DNA of 64,000 bases, taken from positions 83,774 to 147,773 of the forward strand of contig JAJDAJ010000035.1 in NCBI GenBank assembly GCA_029261925.1. Direction: 5' to 3'. Below, one piece after another: positions 34,279-42,542 of the stretch; positions within the stretch are counted from its first letter, which is position 1; every line of letters begins with the position of its first letter. Source of the DNA: Deltaproteobacteria bacterium. GTDB taxonomy: Bacteria; Myxococcota_A; UBA9160; SZUA-336. The notes under the pieces were generated by a model. The model saw only the letters and a list, made by a program, of their open reading frames with translations. It ran no database searches and was not told the DNA's origin. Made by a program: the position numbers and the translations under genes.

Positions 34279-35192
34279 CGCGCTGCCGGTGCGGGGGCCT
34301 CCGCGCCGTCCACCAGCTCCACGGGATCGCCCTCGCGGAGGATGCCGCCGCGCAGCACGCTGGCACCCACTCCGAGGTCCTGGCCCGCGTGCTTGACCAG
34401 CGCCCGCATGATGCGCGGGTCGCGCGGCAGGTCGGCCTGCTCACACGTCGTCATCACGCAGCGAAGCATCGGGCGATCGATGCGCACGAGCGCCGGACCG
34501 ACGCGCAGCGTGCGACCGCACCAGTCCAGCTCGGGGAAGCCGGCGTCGGCGTCGCCGGTGTCGACGACCAGGTTCGGACGGAAGCGCCGCGCGTCGACGG
34601 TCGAGTCCGGCAGGCTGCCGGCCAGCGTCTCGAGGGAGGCACGCGTGAGCAGGTGCAGCTCGAAGCTGTCGAAGTAGGTGCCGGGCGGGGATACGAACTC
34701 CTGAGCCCCGCTGTCGGCCTCGAGCGCGGGCAGCGGCTCGTCGGGCAGCAGCCCGAGCAGCCGGCGCAGGCTCGCCTCGTCGGCGATCCGCTCGCGGCGC
34801 CGGTAGTGCTCGAGATCCTCGGCGGGGCGCCGCGACCAGAGCGTGACGCGACGGCCGACCGCCCGGCTGATCGCCTCGTGCACGTCGGGCGCGTCGCTGT
34901 CCACGGACATGCCTCCCGGCAGCCGGATCTCGACGCGCTCGAGCTCGCCAGCCGAGGCGTCGCGCCCGCGCGCGGCGCAGCGCAGGAGCTCCGGGATGTG
35001 CTTGGCGCCGCGGATCTCGCCCACGTCCTCGTCGCGCAGCGCGAAGGCCCGGTCGCCTGCCAGTCCGCGCCCGGACGCGAGCGTGCAGCGGTCGAGGCGC
35101 TCGCCCGCCATGGACTTGACGGGGTAGCGCCAGATCTCTGCCAGCCGCCCCAGCCGCCCCAGCCGCCCCAGCCGTGCGGTCGCGGCGGCCAT
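34275..35192 (-). CDS. MOSC domain protein
   Basis: This 305-residue protein has an N-terminal MOSC beta-barrel (LAEIWRYPVKSMAGERL) and a C-terminal MOSC domain with RFRPNLVVDTGDADAGFPELDWCGRTLRVG and the conserved MLRCVMTTCEQADLPRD. MOSC domains bind sulfur or molybdenum cofactor compounds, and the Cys in RCVMTT is the probable active residue. The function of this two-domain form is not established. The first 20 residues contain LGR repeats encoded by a 9-bp tandem repeat (35142-35174). The ATG overlaps the upstream stop as TGATG, showing coupling to the LeuA/CimA-like gene. Confidence 0.88.
   Translation of the reverse strand: MAAATARLGRLGRLGRLAEIWRYPVKSMAGERLDRCTLASGRGLAGDRAFALRDEDVGEIRGAKHIPELLRCAARGRDASAGELERVEIRLPGGMSVDSDAPDVHEAISRAVGRRVTLWSRRPAEDLEHYRRRERIADEASLRRLLGLLPDEPLPALEADSGAQEFVSPPGTYFDSFELHLLTRASLETLAGSLPDSTVDARRFRPNLVVDTGDADAGFPELDWCGRTLRVGPALVRIDRPMLRCVMTTCEQADLPRDPRIMRALVKHAGQDLGVGASVLRGGILREGDPVELVDGAEAPAPAAR
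35142..35174. repeat. 9-bp tandem repeat inside MOSC gene
   Basis: The unit CAGCCGCCC is repeated 3.7 times and encodes Leu-Gly-Arg units near the N terminus of the MOSC protein. Because the unit is a multiple of three, slippage changes length without shifting frame. Confidence 0.9.
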
Positions 35193-36742
35193 CAGCTCCC
35201 GCGCTTCGCGCGTGCGGCGACCTCGTTGAGCATCTTCTCGGTGGCGATCACGGCCGCGGCGAGCTGGTCGGAGTCCACGCCCAGCGTGGCCCAGCTCTCC
35301 TCGACGGTCTCGCCGCGCCAGGTGATCAGCGTCTCGACGAGCGCGCTGGTGCGGCCACCCGGCGGGATGCGCACGCGGAAGTCGGCCAGCCGCGGCACCT
35401 CGAGCCCGAACTCCTGCACGGCCTTCTTGAGCGCGTTCATGAACGCGTCGTAGCCGCCGTCGCCGGTGGCGCGGCCGCTGGACTCCTGGCCGAGATACGA
35501 GACGCTGACCTCGGCTGCGGGCAGCTCCGTGCTGCCGACCATCACCCGCCAGCCCGTCACCCGCACCATGCTCTCGCGTGGCGCCTTGAGTACGTCGGCG
35601 ATGATGTAGCGCAGGTCCTCGGGCACGACGGTGTGCTTCTTGTCTCCGAGCGCGACGATTCGCGCCAGCACCTGGTCGCGCGCCTCGGTCGAGAGCTCGA
35701 TTCCCATCTGCGCCAGGTTCTGGTCGAGGCTGGCCTTGCCCGAGAGCTTGCCCAGGGCGTAGCGCCGCTTGCGGCCGAAGCGGGCGGGCGCCAGGCGGCT
35801 CTCGTACAGGTTCCCCTTGGCGTCGCCGTCGGCGTGGATCCCGGCGGTCTGCGTGAACACGTCGGCCCCGACGATGGGCGCGTTGGCGGGGACGTCCTTG
35901 CCGCTGAAGATCTCCACCAGGCGCGAGGCGGAGACCAGGCGCGTCTCGTCGACGCCGGTCTCCCAGGGGCCGTGGTCATGGAGTACGGGCACGACCTCGG
36001 CCAGCCGCGTGTTCCCGGCGCGCTCGCCCAGCCCGTTCACGCTGGTGTGCACGCCGCGGGCCCCCGCCTCGACCGCCGCCAGGCAGTTGGCGACGGCCAG
36101 CCCGTAGTCGTTGTGGCAGTGGTACTCGAAGTGGACGTCGGGGAAGCTCGCGACCATCAGGTCGACGGAGCGGCGCGCGTCGCCCGGCGACTGGATGCCC
36201 AGCGTATCGCAGAGGTAGACGCGATCGACGCGATGCTCGCCCAGCGTGCGCATCATGGCGAAGACGTACTCCGGCGAGTTGCGCACCCCGCTCGACCAGT
36301 CCTCCAGGTACACGCTGGTGCGTACGCGCCGCTTGCGCGCGTACTCGAGCGTCTCGGCGACGCGCTTGCGGTGCTCCTCGGGCGACATCCGCAGCTGGCC
36401 GAGGCAGTGGTGCTCGGAGCCCTTGACCAGCACGTTCATCACGCGGCCGCCGGTCTCGTGCAGCCAGTCGACCGACTTCTGGCCGTCGCAGTAGCCCAGC
36501 ATCTCGATCCGGGAGATGGCGCCCTGACGCCGCGCCCAGCGACAGATGCGCCGCGCCGCCTCGCGCTCGCCCTCCGACACGCGGGTCCCGGCGATCTCGA
36601 TGCGGTCCACGCCCACGTCGGTGAGCAGGAGCTTCGCGATCTGGAGCTTCTCCTCGGGCGTGTAGGCGATCTGGGGCGTCTGCTCACCATCCCGGAGGGT
36701 GGTGTCCATCACCTCGATTCGCGTGCGGGGGGCCTCGGGCAT
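35192..36742 (-). CDS. LeuA/CimA-type DRE-TIM synthase (isopropylmalate or citramalate synthase-like)
   Basis: This 516-residue enzyme of the DRE-TIM group condenses acetyl-CoA with a 2-oxo acid. The TIM barrel begins with DTTLRDGEQTP and carries metal ligands HCHNDYGLA near residue 208 and GLGERAGNT near 237. The C-terminal regulatory LeuA dimer domain follows (about 375-500). The exact substrate, pyruvate or 2-oxoisovalerate or other, cannot be told from these motifs. It lies in a minus-strand run of amidohydrolase, this gene and MOSC, with 15 bases before it and a 1-base overlap after. A general leucine or isoleucine role is not implied by the neighbours. Confidence 0.85.
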   Translation of the reverse strand: MPEAPRTRIEVMDTTLRDGEQTPQIAYTPEEKLQIAKLLLTDVGVDRIEIAGTRVSEGEREAARRICRWARRQGAISRIEMLGYCDGQKSVDWLHETGGRVMNVLVKGSEHHCLGQLRMSPEEHRKRVAETLEYARKRRVRTSVYLEDWSSGVRNSPEYVFAMMRTLGEHRVDRVYLCDTLGIQSPGDARRSVDLMVASFPDVHFEYHCHNDYGLAVANCLAAVEAGARGVHTSVNGLGERAGNTRLAEVVPVLHDHGPWETGVDETRLVSASRLVEIFSGKDVPANAPIVGADVFTQTAGIHADGDAKGNLYESRLAPARFGRKRRYALGKLSGKASLDQNLAQMGIELSTEARDQVLARIVALGDKKHTVVPEDLRYIIADVLKAPRESMVRVTGWRVMVGSTELPAAEVSVSYLGQESSGRATGDGGYDAFMNALKKAVQEFGLEVPRLADFRVRIPPGGRTSALVETLITWRGETVEESWATLGVDSDQLAAAVIATEKMLNEVAARAKRGS

Positions 36743-36757
36743 CTCGTTCCTGGCGTC

Positions 36758-37903
36758 TCAGTCGAGACGCATGCGGTACAGCTCGACGGCGTTCGAGTAG
36801 ACCATCTTGCGCCGCACGGCGTCGGGCACGCCGGCGAAGTTCTTGTCGATCCAGGCGTGCGACTCCGGGAAGGTGGAGTCCGAGTGCGGGAAGTCCGACG
36901 CCCACATGTAGTTGTCGGCGCCGAACAGGTCGTAGGTCGCCGCGCCCACGGCGTCGTCCTGGAACGTCGCCCAGACCTGGCGGCGCACGTACTCGCTCGG
37001 GCGCAGCGGGAGCTTCTCGGGGAGCATCGCCCCGTACTTCTCGTACGCGTGATCCATGCGGTACATGATGTGCGGCAACCAGCCGATGTCGTTCTCGGCC
37101 GAGACGATGCGCAGCTCGGGGAAGCGCTCGAGCACGCCGCCGAAGACCAGCGTGGCCAGCGACTCCTGGATCTCGTGGATCACCGTGATGTAGGTGACGC
37201 CCGGGTTGCGCTGCAGCCCGCCGCCCCACTTCTTCATGGCGTCGCCGAGCCGCTCCGCCTGCCGGCCGCGCCCGGTGATGATGTGCAGCGAGACCGGCAG
37301 CTGGTGCTCTGCGGCCGCCTGCCAGAACGGGTCGTAGGCGCGATCGCTGTAGGGTCGGTCCTCGGGCGGGGAGCCCCAGATCATCGCGCCCTTCATCCCC
37401 TGCTTCGCGATGCGCTCGACGTCGGCGACGGCGAGGTCCAGATCCTCCAGCGAGATCAGTCCCACGCCGTAGAGGCGCCTGGGGTCGTGGCTGCAGAACT
37501 CCGCGAGCCAGTCGTTGTAGGCGGTGAAGCAGGCGCGCTGGAGCTGCGCGTCGGGCATCGAGAAGATGGTCATGCCCAGTGTCGGGTACAGCACCTCGGC
37601 GTCGATCCCGTCGACCTCCTGGTCCTTGATGCGCTCGACGGGATCCCAGCCGCTGGGCCGCGCGGCCTCGTAGCCCTCGTTCATGAACTCCTTGAGCTCG
37701 TCACCCGAGCGGCCGGCCGCGAAGCCGCCGGCGACGGGGAACGGGGGTGCGCCCTCCGCGACGAACAGGAAGGTGGGCGCGTCCGGGTCGGGGTTGCGCA
37801 CGACCTCGGGCGCGCGGCCGCGCAGGCCGGAATCGAGCCGTGTCTTCCAGAGGTCCGCGGGCTCCATCATGTGGGAGTCGGCCGAGACGATACCGTGGGC
37901 CAT
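36758..37903 (-). CDS. Amidohydrolase-2 family metal-dependent hydrolase
   Basis: This 381-residue protein belongs to the amidohydrolase 2 (ACMSD-like) family, which includes decarboxylases and hydrolases with a TIM barrel and a single metal. It opens with VSADSHMMEPADLW, a variant of the DxHxH-type start, and has LPVSLHIITGRG and YMWASDFPHSDSTFPES toward the C terminus, carrying the catalytic Asp. GAGGAGGAG lies 4-6 bases before ATG 37903. It is the first gene of a three-gene minus-strand run. The substrate is unknown. Similar proteins are common in aromatic and steroid breakdown clusters. Confidence 0.88.
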   Translation of the reverse strand: MAHGIVSADSHMMEPADLWKTRLDSGLRGRAPEVVRNPDPDAPTFLFVAEGAPPFPVAGGFAAGRSGDELKEFMNEGYEAARPSGWDPVERIKDQEVDGIDAEVLYPTLGMTIFSMPDAQLQRACFTAYNDWLAEFCSHDPRRLYGVGLISLEDLDLAVADVERIAKQGMKGAMIWGSPPEDRPYSDRAYDPFWQAAAEHQLPVSLHIITGRGRQAERLGDAMKKWGGGLQRNPGVTYITVIHEIQESLATLVFGGVLERFPELRIVSAENDIGWLPHIMYRMDHAYEKYGAMLPEKLPLRPSEYVRRQVWATFQDDAVGAATYDLFGADNYMWASDFPHSDSTFPESHAWIDKNFAGVPDAVRRKMVYSNAVELYRMRLD

Positions 37904-38066
37904 GCTGCTCCTCCTCGGGCTGGGCTGCCGGACCCCATCCCACACCAGATCGGGCCCGGGTGCAACAGCCGCCGGCCGCCGGGGCTCTCCTGCGCTGGAC
38001 CTGCGCTTGGACTTCTGCCGCCGTCGGCCCCAAGATGCCGCCGGAGCCGCAACAGGAGATCTGCCG

Positions 38067-38957
38067 ATGAAGCCCGAGATCGTGGTTCGCGAGGTGCCGT
38101 TCGCCGAGGGGCCGGTCTGGTGCCCGGACGGGACGCTGGTGATCACCCACCTGGCGCCCGGGGCGCTGCGCCGGATCTGGCCGGGAACGGGCCGCTCCGA
38201 GCTCATCGCGACCACGCGCGGCAGCGCCAACGCGGCACAGCTGGCCGCGGACGGAGGCTTCGTGGTCACCCAGAACGGCGGGCTCGACTACAACAGCTTC
38301 GGCGACGTGCTCGACCTGCCGCCCGGCGGGGCGCCGGCCCACGATCCGGTCACGCCGGGTATCCAGCGCGTGTCGCCGGCCGGCGACGTCTCGTACCTGG
38401 TCGACCGCGACATGCGCGGGCCCAACGATCTCGTGGTCGCACCCGACGGCACGCTCTACTGGACCGACCCTGGTCCGCACGGCGCGTCCGACGCTCCGGT
38501 CGGCCGCGTGTTCGCGCTGCGCCCGGGCGGCGAGCCGCGCGAGGTCGCGGGCGGCTTCGCGTACGACAACGGCATCGCCATCTCGCGGGATGGACGCATC
38601 CTGGTCGTCGAGGGCGAGGGCCTGATGTGGGTCACGCCGGACGGCGAGAAGGACTGGCTGGTCGAGAAGCTGCCGGGCAACTCGGTCGGCGACGGGCTCG
38701 CATTCGACGAGGACGGGCGGATCTACGTCTGCGCGCCACTCGACCACGTGATCCGGGTGCTCGAGCCGGACGGCAAGCAGGTCGAGGTGCTCGAGCTGGG
38801 CGAGAAGGCGATCGTCACCAACTGCTGCTTCGGCGGCGAGGATCGCCGGACGCTGTTCACCGCCGAGATCCTCCCGGGCCGGGTGGTGGCCTTCGAGGGT
38901 CTGCCCTCCCCGGGCGTCCCGATGACGCCCTGGACCGGCTCCACCTCCGCGGCCTAA
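38067..38957 (+). CDS. SMP-30/gluconolactonase family lactonase
   Basis: This 296-residue six-bladed beta-propeller of the SMP-30/gluconolactonase/LRE family would open lactones with a bound divalent metal. The first blade carries PFAEGPVWCPDGTL (metal-ligand Glu), followed by RGPNDLVVAPDGTLYWTD (Asn/Asp ligands) and YDNGIAISRDG. These match the expected pattern. No signal peptide is visible. ACAGGAGAT lies 6 bases before ATG 38067. It diverges from the amidohydrolase-led run, and the substrate is unknown. Confidence 0.9.
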   Translation: MKPEIVVREVPFAEGPVWCPDGTLVITHLAPGALRRIWPGTGRSELIATTRGSANAAQLAADGGFVVTQNGGLDYNSFGDVLDLPPGGAPAHDPVTPGIQRVSPAGDVSYLVDRDMRGPNDLVVAPDGTLYWTDPGPHGASDAPVGRVFALRPGGEPREVAGGFAYDNGIAISRDGRILVVEGEGLMWVTPDGEKDWLVEKLPGNSVGDGLAFDEDGRIYVCAPLDHVIRVLEPDGKQVEVLELGEKAIVTNCCFGGEDRRTLFTAEILPGRVVAFEGLPSPGVPMTPWTGSTSAA

Positions 38958-39062
38958 GTGGTTCCCCGTGCGCCGCGCGGGAAGTATCATCTGCGCGCTC
39001 GGGCGTGGCTGGCGGCGCCCCGTCCGGTGCAGGCCGGGGGGTGCCGTATCGGAGGAGAGGGC

Positions 39063-39533
39063 ATGGTCTGGTGGATGTCGCGTACGGGTCGGATCGCATG
39101 CTGCGTCGCGGCCGTGGGGCTGATCGCCCTGCCGGGATGCGGCCCCCAGGAGAGCACCGCACCGCAGCCGCCGGCGCCCACGCCGCCCGTGAGCTCGCCG
39201 CCCGCGAGCGCTGCCGACCCGCAGGCCGCTCCGGCGGTCCCGCTCGAACAGCCGGTCGTCCCGGCCGCCGGGCCAGCTCCCGGCCCGGACCCCGCCGCGC
39301 CGCCGGAGGACGCGGCGGCGGAAGGGATCGCGGGGCTCGAGCCGGAGCCTCCCGCGGTGGAGGCCGCGCCGGCGCGGCGCACGTACCGCGTGCGCACCGG
39401 CGACACGCTGGCGAGCATCGCGCAGGCGCAGTATGGCGACCCCTCGCGCTATCGCGAGCTCTACGAGGCCAATCGCGACCAGATCCGCGACCCGGACGCG
39501 ATCTCGCCCGGACAGCTGCTGGTGGTGCCCTGA
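39063..39533 (+). CDS. LysM-domain lipoprotein
   Basis: This is a 156-residue lipoprotein with signal RIACCVAAVGLIALPGCGP (lipidated Cys near 26). A Pro/Ala-rich linker spans about 80 residues, and a single C-terminal LysM domain follows (TYRVRTGDTLASIAQAQYGDPSRYRELYEANR, ending GQLLVVP). It would bind peptidoglycan GlcNAc from an outer-membrane anchor. GGAGGAGAGG lies a few bases before ATG 39063. Its partner proteins are unknown. Confidence 0.88.
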   Translation: MVWWMSRTGRIACCVAAVGLIALPGCGPQESTAPQPPAPTPPVSSPPASAADPQAAPAVPLEQPVVPAAGPAPGPDPAAPPEDAAAEGIAGLEPEPPAVEAAPARRTYRVRTGDTLASIAQAQYGDPSRYRELYEANRDQIRDPDAISPGQLLVVP

Positions 39534-39543
39534 GCGAGACGGC

Positions 39544-40329
39544 TCAGCGCCCCGTCCAGCGCGGCGGGCGCTTCTCGGCGAACGCGCGCGGGCCCTCGGC
39601 GGCATCCTCGGTGGTGGCGTTGAGCCGCTCCATGCGCAGGCCCCAGACGATCGCGTCGCGCAGGCCGAAGCCGAGTCCGCGCACGGCCGCCTCCTTGACG
39701 CCGCGCAGCGTCAGCGGTGGATGGCTGGCCATGCGCAACGCCAGCTCCGTGGCCTCGTCGAGCACGCGCTCCGCGGGCACCACGCGGTTGATCAGGCCGA
39801 TCTCGAGCGCGCGCCGCGCCGTGAGGGTCTCGCCCGTGAGCAGCAGCTCCATCGCCAGCGGGTACGAGAGGAAGCGCGGTAGCAGCTGCGTGGCGTGGCC
39901 GCTGAGCAGCCCCAGCCGGACCTGGGGCATCGCGAACGTGGCGTGCTCCGAGGCGATGCGAACGTCGGTCGCGAGCATCAGGCTGAAGCCGGAGCCGAGC
40001 GCGAGACCGTTGATGGCGCAGACGATCGGCTTCCAGAACTCCTGGTCCCAGTTCTCCAGCAGCCGGGGCGGGGGCTGGTAGGGGCTCGGTTCCTGCTCCC
40101 TTCCGGCCATCTCCTTGAGGTCGACGCCCGCGCTGAAGGCGCGGTCGCCCGCTCCCGTCAGCACCACCACGCTGACCTCGTCGTCGCGCATCAGCTCGTC
40201 CCAGGTTCCGGCGAGATCGCGCCACATCGCGCGCGAGCACGCATTGAGCGCCCGTGGCCGGTCGATGGTGACGATCGCGATCCGTCCCGGCTGGCGCTCG
40301 CAGCGGATCGCCCCCGCGTCGTCGCTCAT
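39544..40329 (-). CDS. Enoyl-CoA hydratase/isomerase (crotonase) family protein lacking hydratase Glu pair
   Basis: This 261-residue crotonase-fold protein has the oxyanion-hole segments AFSAGVDLKEM near 67 and AINGLALGSGFSL near 113, as in CoA ester-binding members. The two catalytic Glu of true hydratases are absent: the position after GG (usually GGGxEL) is GSGFSL, and the usual QPEI is MPQV. It may be an isomerase, a dehalogenase or another CoA enzyme, not a hydratase. It converges on the LysM gene with 10 bases between stops. Confidence 0.85.
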   Translation of the reverse strand: MSDDAGAIRCERQPGRIAIVTIDRPRALNACSRAMWRDLAGTWDELMRDDEVSVVVLTGAGDRAFSAGVDLKEMAGREQEPSPYQPPPRLLENWDQEFWKPIVCAINGLALGSGFSLMLATDVRIASEHATFAMPQVRLGLLSGHATQLLPRFLSYPLAMELLLTGETLTARRALEIGLINRVVPAERVLDEATELALRMASHPPLTLRGVKEAAVRGLGFGLRDAIVWGLRMERLNATTEDAAEGPRAFAEKRPPRWTGR

Positions 40330-40397
40330 GGCCCGCTCCCGTGCATCGTGGGTCCGGGCCTATAATGCGCCCCGGGACGCAGGGTGGAGGATCGGCG

Positions 40398-40469
40398 ATG
40401 GGTCGGTGGAGTCGCGACGAGCTCGGGGCCGCGTTCGAGCGCGAGCTCGCCGACCGGACGGGCGGCTGA
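40398..40469 (+). CDS. Short ORF before Rieske gene, possible truncated NTF2-like protein or leader
   Basis: This 23-residue frame starts at ATG 40398 with GGAGG seven bases upstream and stops 10 bases before the Rieske gene start. The sequence MGRWSRDELGAAFERELADRTGG resembles the first helix of SnoaL/NTF2-like proteins that often accompany aromatic oxygenases (pattern WSREELxxAFExY). I read it either as a truncated relic or as a translated leader. Evidence is only this short match and the good ribosome site. Confidence 0.4.
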   Translation: MGRWSRDELGAAFERELADRTGG

Positions 40470-40479
40470 GGGAGGTCGC

Positions 40480-41838
40480 GTGGCCGACGACGAGCGCGTT
40501 CCGCGACCCTGGCGGCTCGGCCCGGACTTCGTGCCGAAGGGCCGCTACACCGACCGCGAGTTCCTGCAGCTCGAGTACGAGCGGCTGTTCCCGCGCATCT
40601 GGCAGATGGCCTGTCGCCTCGAGGAGATCCCCGAGGTCGGCTCGCACCTGGAGTACCGCATCGGCGACCAGTCGGTCGCCGTCGTGCGCGGGGAGTCGGG
40701 GATCCGCGCCTTCTACAACGCCTGCGTGCACCGCGGTACGCGTCTGATCCGGGGCCGGGGCCGCGCCCCCGAGCTGCGCTGCCCCTTCCACGGCTGGCGC
40801 TTCTCGCTCGAGGGCGAGTGCACGTTCATGTACTGCGCCGACGAGTTCAACCCCCGCCCCGCGGAGGAGACGCGCCTGCGCGAGATCCGCTGCGAACCCT
40901 GGGGCGGCTGGGTCTTCGTCTGCTTCGATCCCGACGCCCCCGCGCTGCTCGACTGGCTCGATCCGATCCCGCAGGCACTCGCGCCCTGGCGCCTGGAGGA
41001 CATGCGCTACCTCTGGCACAAGCGCACGATCCTGCCCGCCAACTGGAAGACCGCGATCGACGCCTTCATCGAGGGCTACCACACGCCCGGAACGCACCCG
41101 CAGTACGCGCGCTTCGCCGAGAGCGAGCGTCCCGGCGCCCGACCCCTGTCGCTCGAGGAGTTCGACCGGAGCAGCTGGACGCCGACGCTCACGTACCGCA
41201 ATCACTCGCGCTTCATCTTCGGGCTGCGCGAGGAGGGCTCCTCGCACCGGCCCGGCGACACCGCGCCGCAGACGATCGCCAACCACGTGCTCTACCAGGT
41301 CGCGGAGCTCCGCTCCCTGAACACCCATACCGACGCGCGCGCGGCGCGCGAGCTGGTCGACGAGGAGCTCGCGCCCGGCACCAACCCGTACACGGAGTTC
41401 GCGCGGCTGCGCCGCAAGCACGCGGAGGCCGAGGGCGTGCGCTGGCCCGAGATCACGCCCGGGCAGATGGACGCCGGCGCCGGTGACTGGCACGTGTACC
41501 CCACACTGGTGATCCTGCTCGAGACCGGCTGCGCGCTGGGCTACCGCTCGCTCCCCAACGGCGACGATCCCGACTCGTGCATCTTCGATGTCTGGTCGCT
41601 CCAGCTCTTCGGCCCGGGCAAGGCGCCGCACGTCGAGCTGGAGTTCCACGAGCGCTGGCAGGACGGCGACTTCGGACAGGTGCTCGAGCAGGACTTCCGC
41701 AACATGTCCGACGTGACCGCCGGGCTGCACCAGCGCGGCTTCGACGGACACTGGCTCAACACGAAGCAGGAGATGAGCGTGCTCAACGCGCACCGCATCG
41801 CCGACCGCTTCCTGTTCGATCACGACGCCGGCAGCTGA
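40480..41838 (+). CDS. Rieske non-haem iron aromatic ring-hydroxylating oxygenase, alpha subunit
   Basis: This 452-residue Rieske oxygenase catalytic subunit has the [2Fe-2S] site formed by ACVHRGT and CPFHGW around residues 85-106 (CxH and CxxH), followed by an iron-binding catalytic domain with FIEGYHTPGTH near 195, the His pair of the 2-His-1-carboxylate site. The GTG start at 40480 has GGGAGG directly upstream. Partner ferredoxin and reductase genes are not present nearby. The substrate is unknown. Other members act on aromatic acids, quaternary amines or sterols. Confidence 0.9.
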   Translation: MADDERVPRPWRLGPDFVPKGRYTDREFLQLEYERLFPRIWQMACRLEEIPEVGSHLEYRIGDQSVAVVRGESGIRAFYNACVHRGTRLIRGRGRAPELRCPFHGWRFSLEGECTFMYCADEFNPRPAEETRLREIRCEPWGGWVFVCFDPDAPALLDWLDPIPQALAPWRLEDMRYLWHKRTILPANWKTAIDAFIEGYHTPGTHPQYARFAESERPGARPLSLEEFDRSSWTPTLTYRNHSRFIFGLREEGSSHRPGDTAPQTIANHVLYQVAELRSLNTHTDARAARELVDEELAPGTNPYTEFARLRRKHAEAEGVRWPEITPGQMDAGAGDWHVYPTLVILLETGCALGYRSLPNGDDPDSCIFDVWSLQLFGPGKAPHVELEFHERWQDGDFGQVLEQDFRNMSDVTAGLHQRGFDGHWLNTKQEMSVLNAHRIADRFLFDHDAGS

Positions 41839-41867
41839 TCCCGCGTCCCGTCGGGGATGCGGCCGGC

Positions 41868-42542
41868 TCAGGCGAAGCGCAGCGTGCCGAAGCGATCCGG
41901 CTGGTGGAAGTCCAGCTCCTCGCCGATCGGCGCCCAGCTCGCCCAGTGTGGATGCGAGCTGGCGTCGGCGCACTTGAACAGATTGGCGCGCCAGCGGTCG
42001 CCCGGGCGCGGCGCCACCGGGCCGACGCAGGACTCGAAGACCGACCAGGGAACGCGCGCCCCGATTTCCCAGCACACGGGGCCCTCGATCTCGCGCTCCA
42101 GGGGTCCGCGCAGGGAGCCGCGCACGATGATCCGCGAGCCGGTCGCGGCGGGCAGCGGCGTCCACTTCTCGAAGCCGTCCGGCGTGCGCCGCGGGTCCTC
42201 GATCCAGGACAGAAGCAGCGCCCCGCCGCAGCCCAGCTCCAGATTGAAGTAGCCGCGCCCGGGCCGCGGCTGCACGAAGAGCTCCACGCAGCTGTCCTGG
42301 TACGCGGGATCCTGGTAGCCGCTGAGCCGGCAGCGCACGTGGCGATCGTCGACGCGGAAGACCGCGTGCAGCGCTGCGTCGTCCCAGCCCAGGCGCGCCC
42401 GCGCCCGCGGTCGGTGCGTCGAGCTGCGCGGGTGGAACCGGGCGATCTCCAGCGGAGCGGCCGCGCGCCAGGCCGCGTCGTCCCAGCCGTCGCCAGGCGC
42501 GGGAGCGGGGTCGAGCCGCGCCACGTCGTGTGCCGGCGTCAC
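41868..42542 (-). CDS. CBM9/DOMON-like carbohydrate-binding family 9 protein
   Basis: This 224-residue beta-sandwich protein is similar to the CBM9-like family found alone or on glycosidases. Typical features are DDAALHAVFRVDDRHVRC near 58, the segment VELFVQPRPGRGYFNLELGCGGALL, and WEIGARVPWSVF. No signal peptide is visible, so it may be cytoplasmic. GTG 42542 overlaps the stop of the kinase gene by 4 bases (GTGA), so the two proteins are coupled and probably act together on a sugar. Confidence 0.75.
   Translation of the reverse strand: MTPAHDVARLDPAPAPGDGWDDAAWRAAAPLEIARFHPRSSTHRPRARARLGWDDAALHAVFRVDDRHVRCRLSGYQDPAYQDSCVELFVQPRPGRGYFNLELGCGGALLLSWIEDPRRTPDGFEKWTPLPAATGSRIIVRGSLRGPLEREIEGPVCWEIGARVPWSVFESCVGPVAPRPGDRWRANLFKCADASSHPHWASWAPIGEELDFHQPDRFGTLRFA

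Noticed and set aside
35174..40081. A 1635-codon plus-strand open frame crossing many minus-strand genes
   Set aside because: It is antisense to the well-supported LeuA/CimA-like, amidohydrolase and other genes, has Arg/His/Asp-rich low-complexity composition and no domain. High GC makes such frames common.
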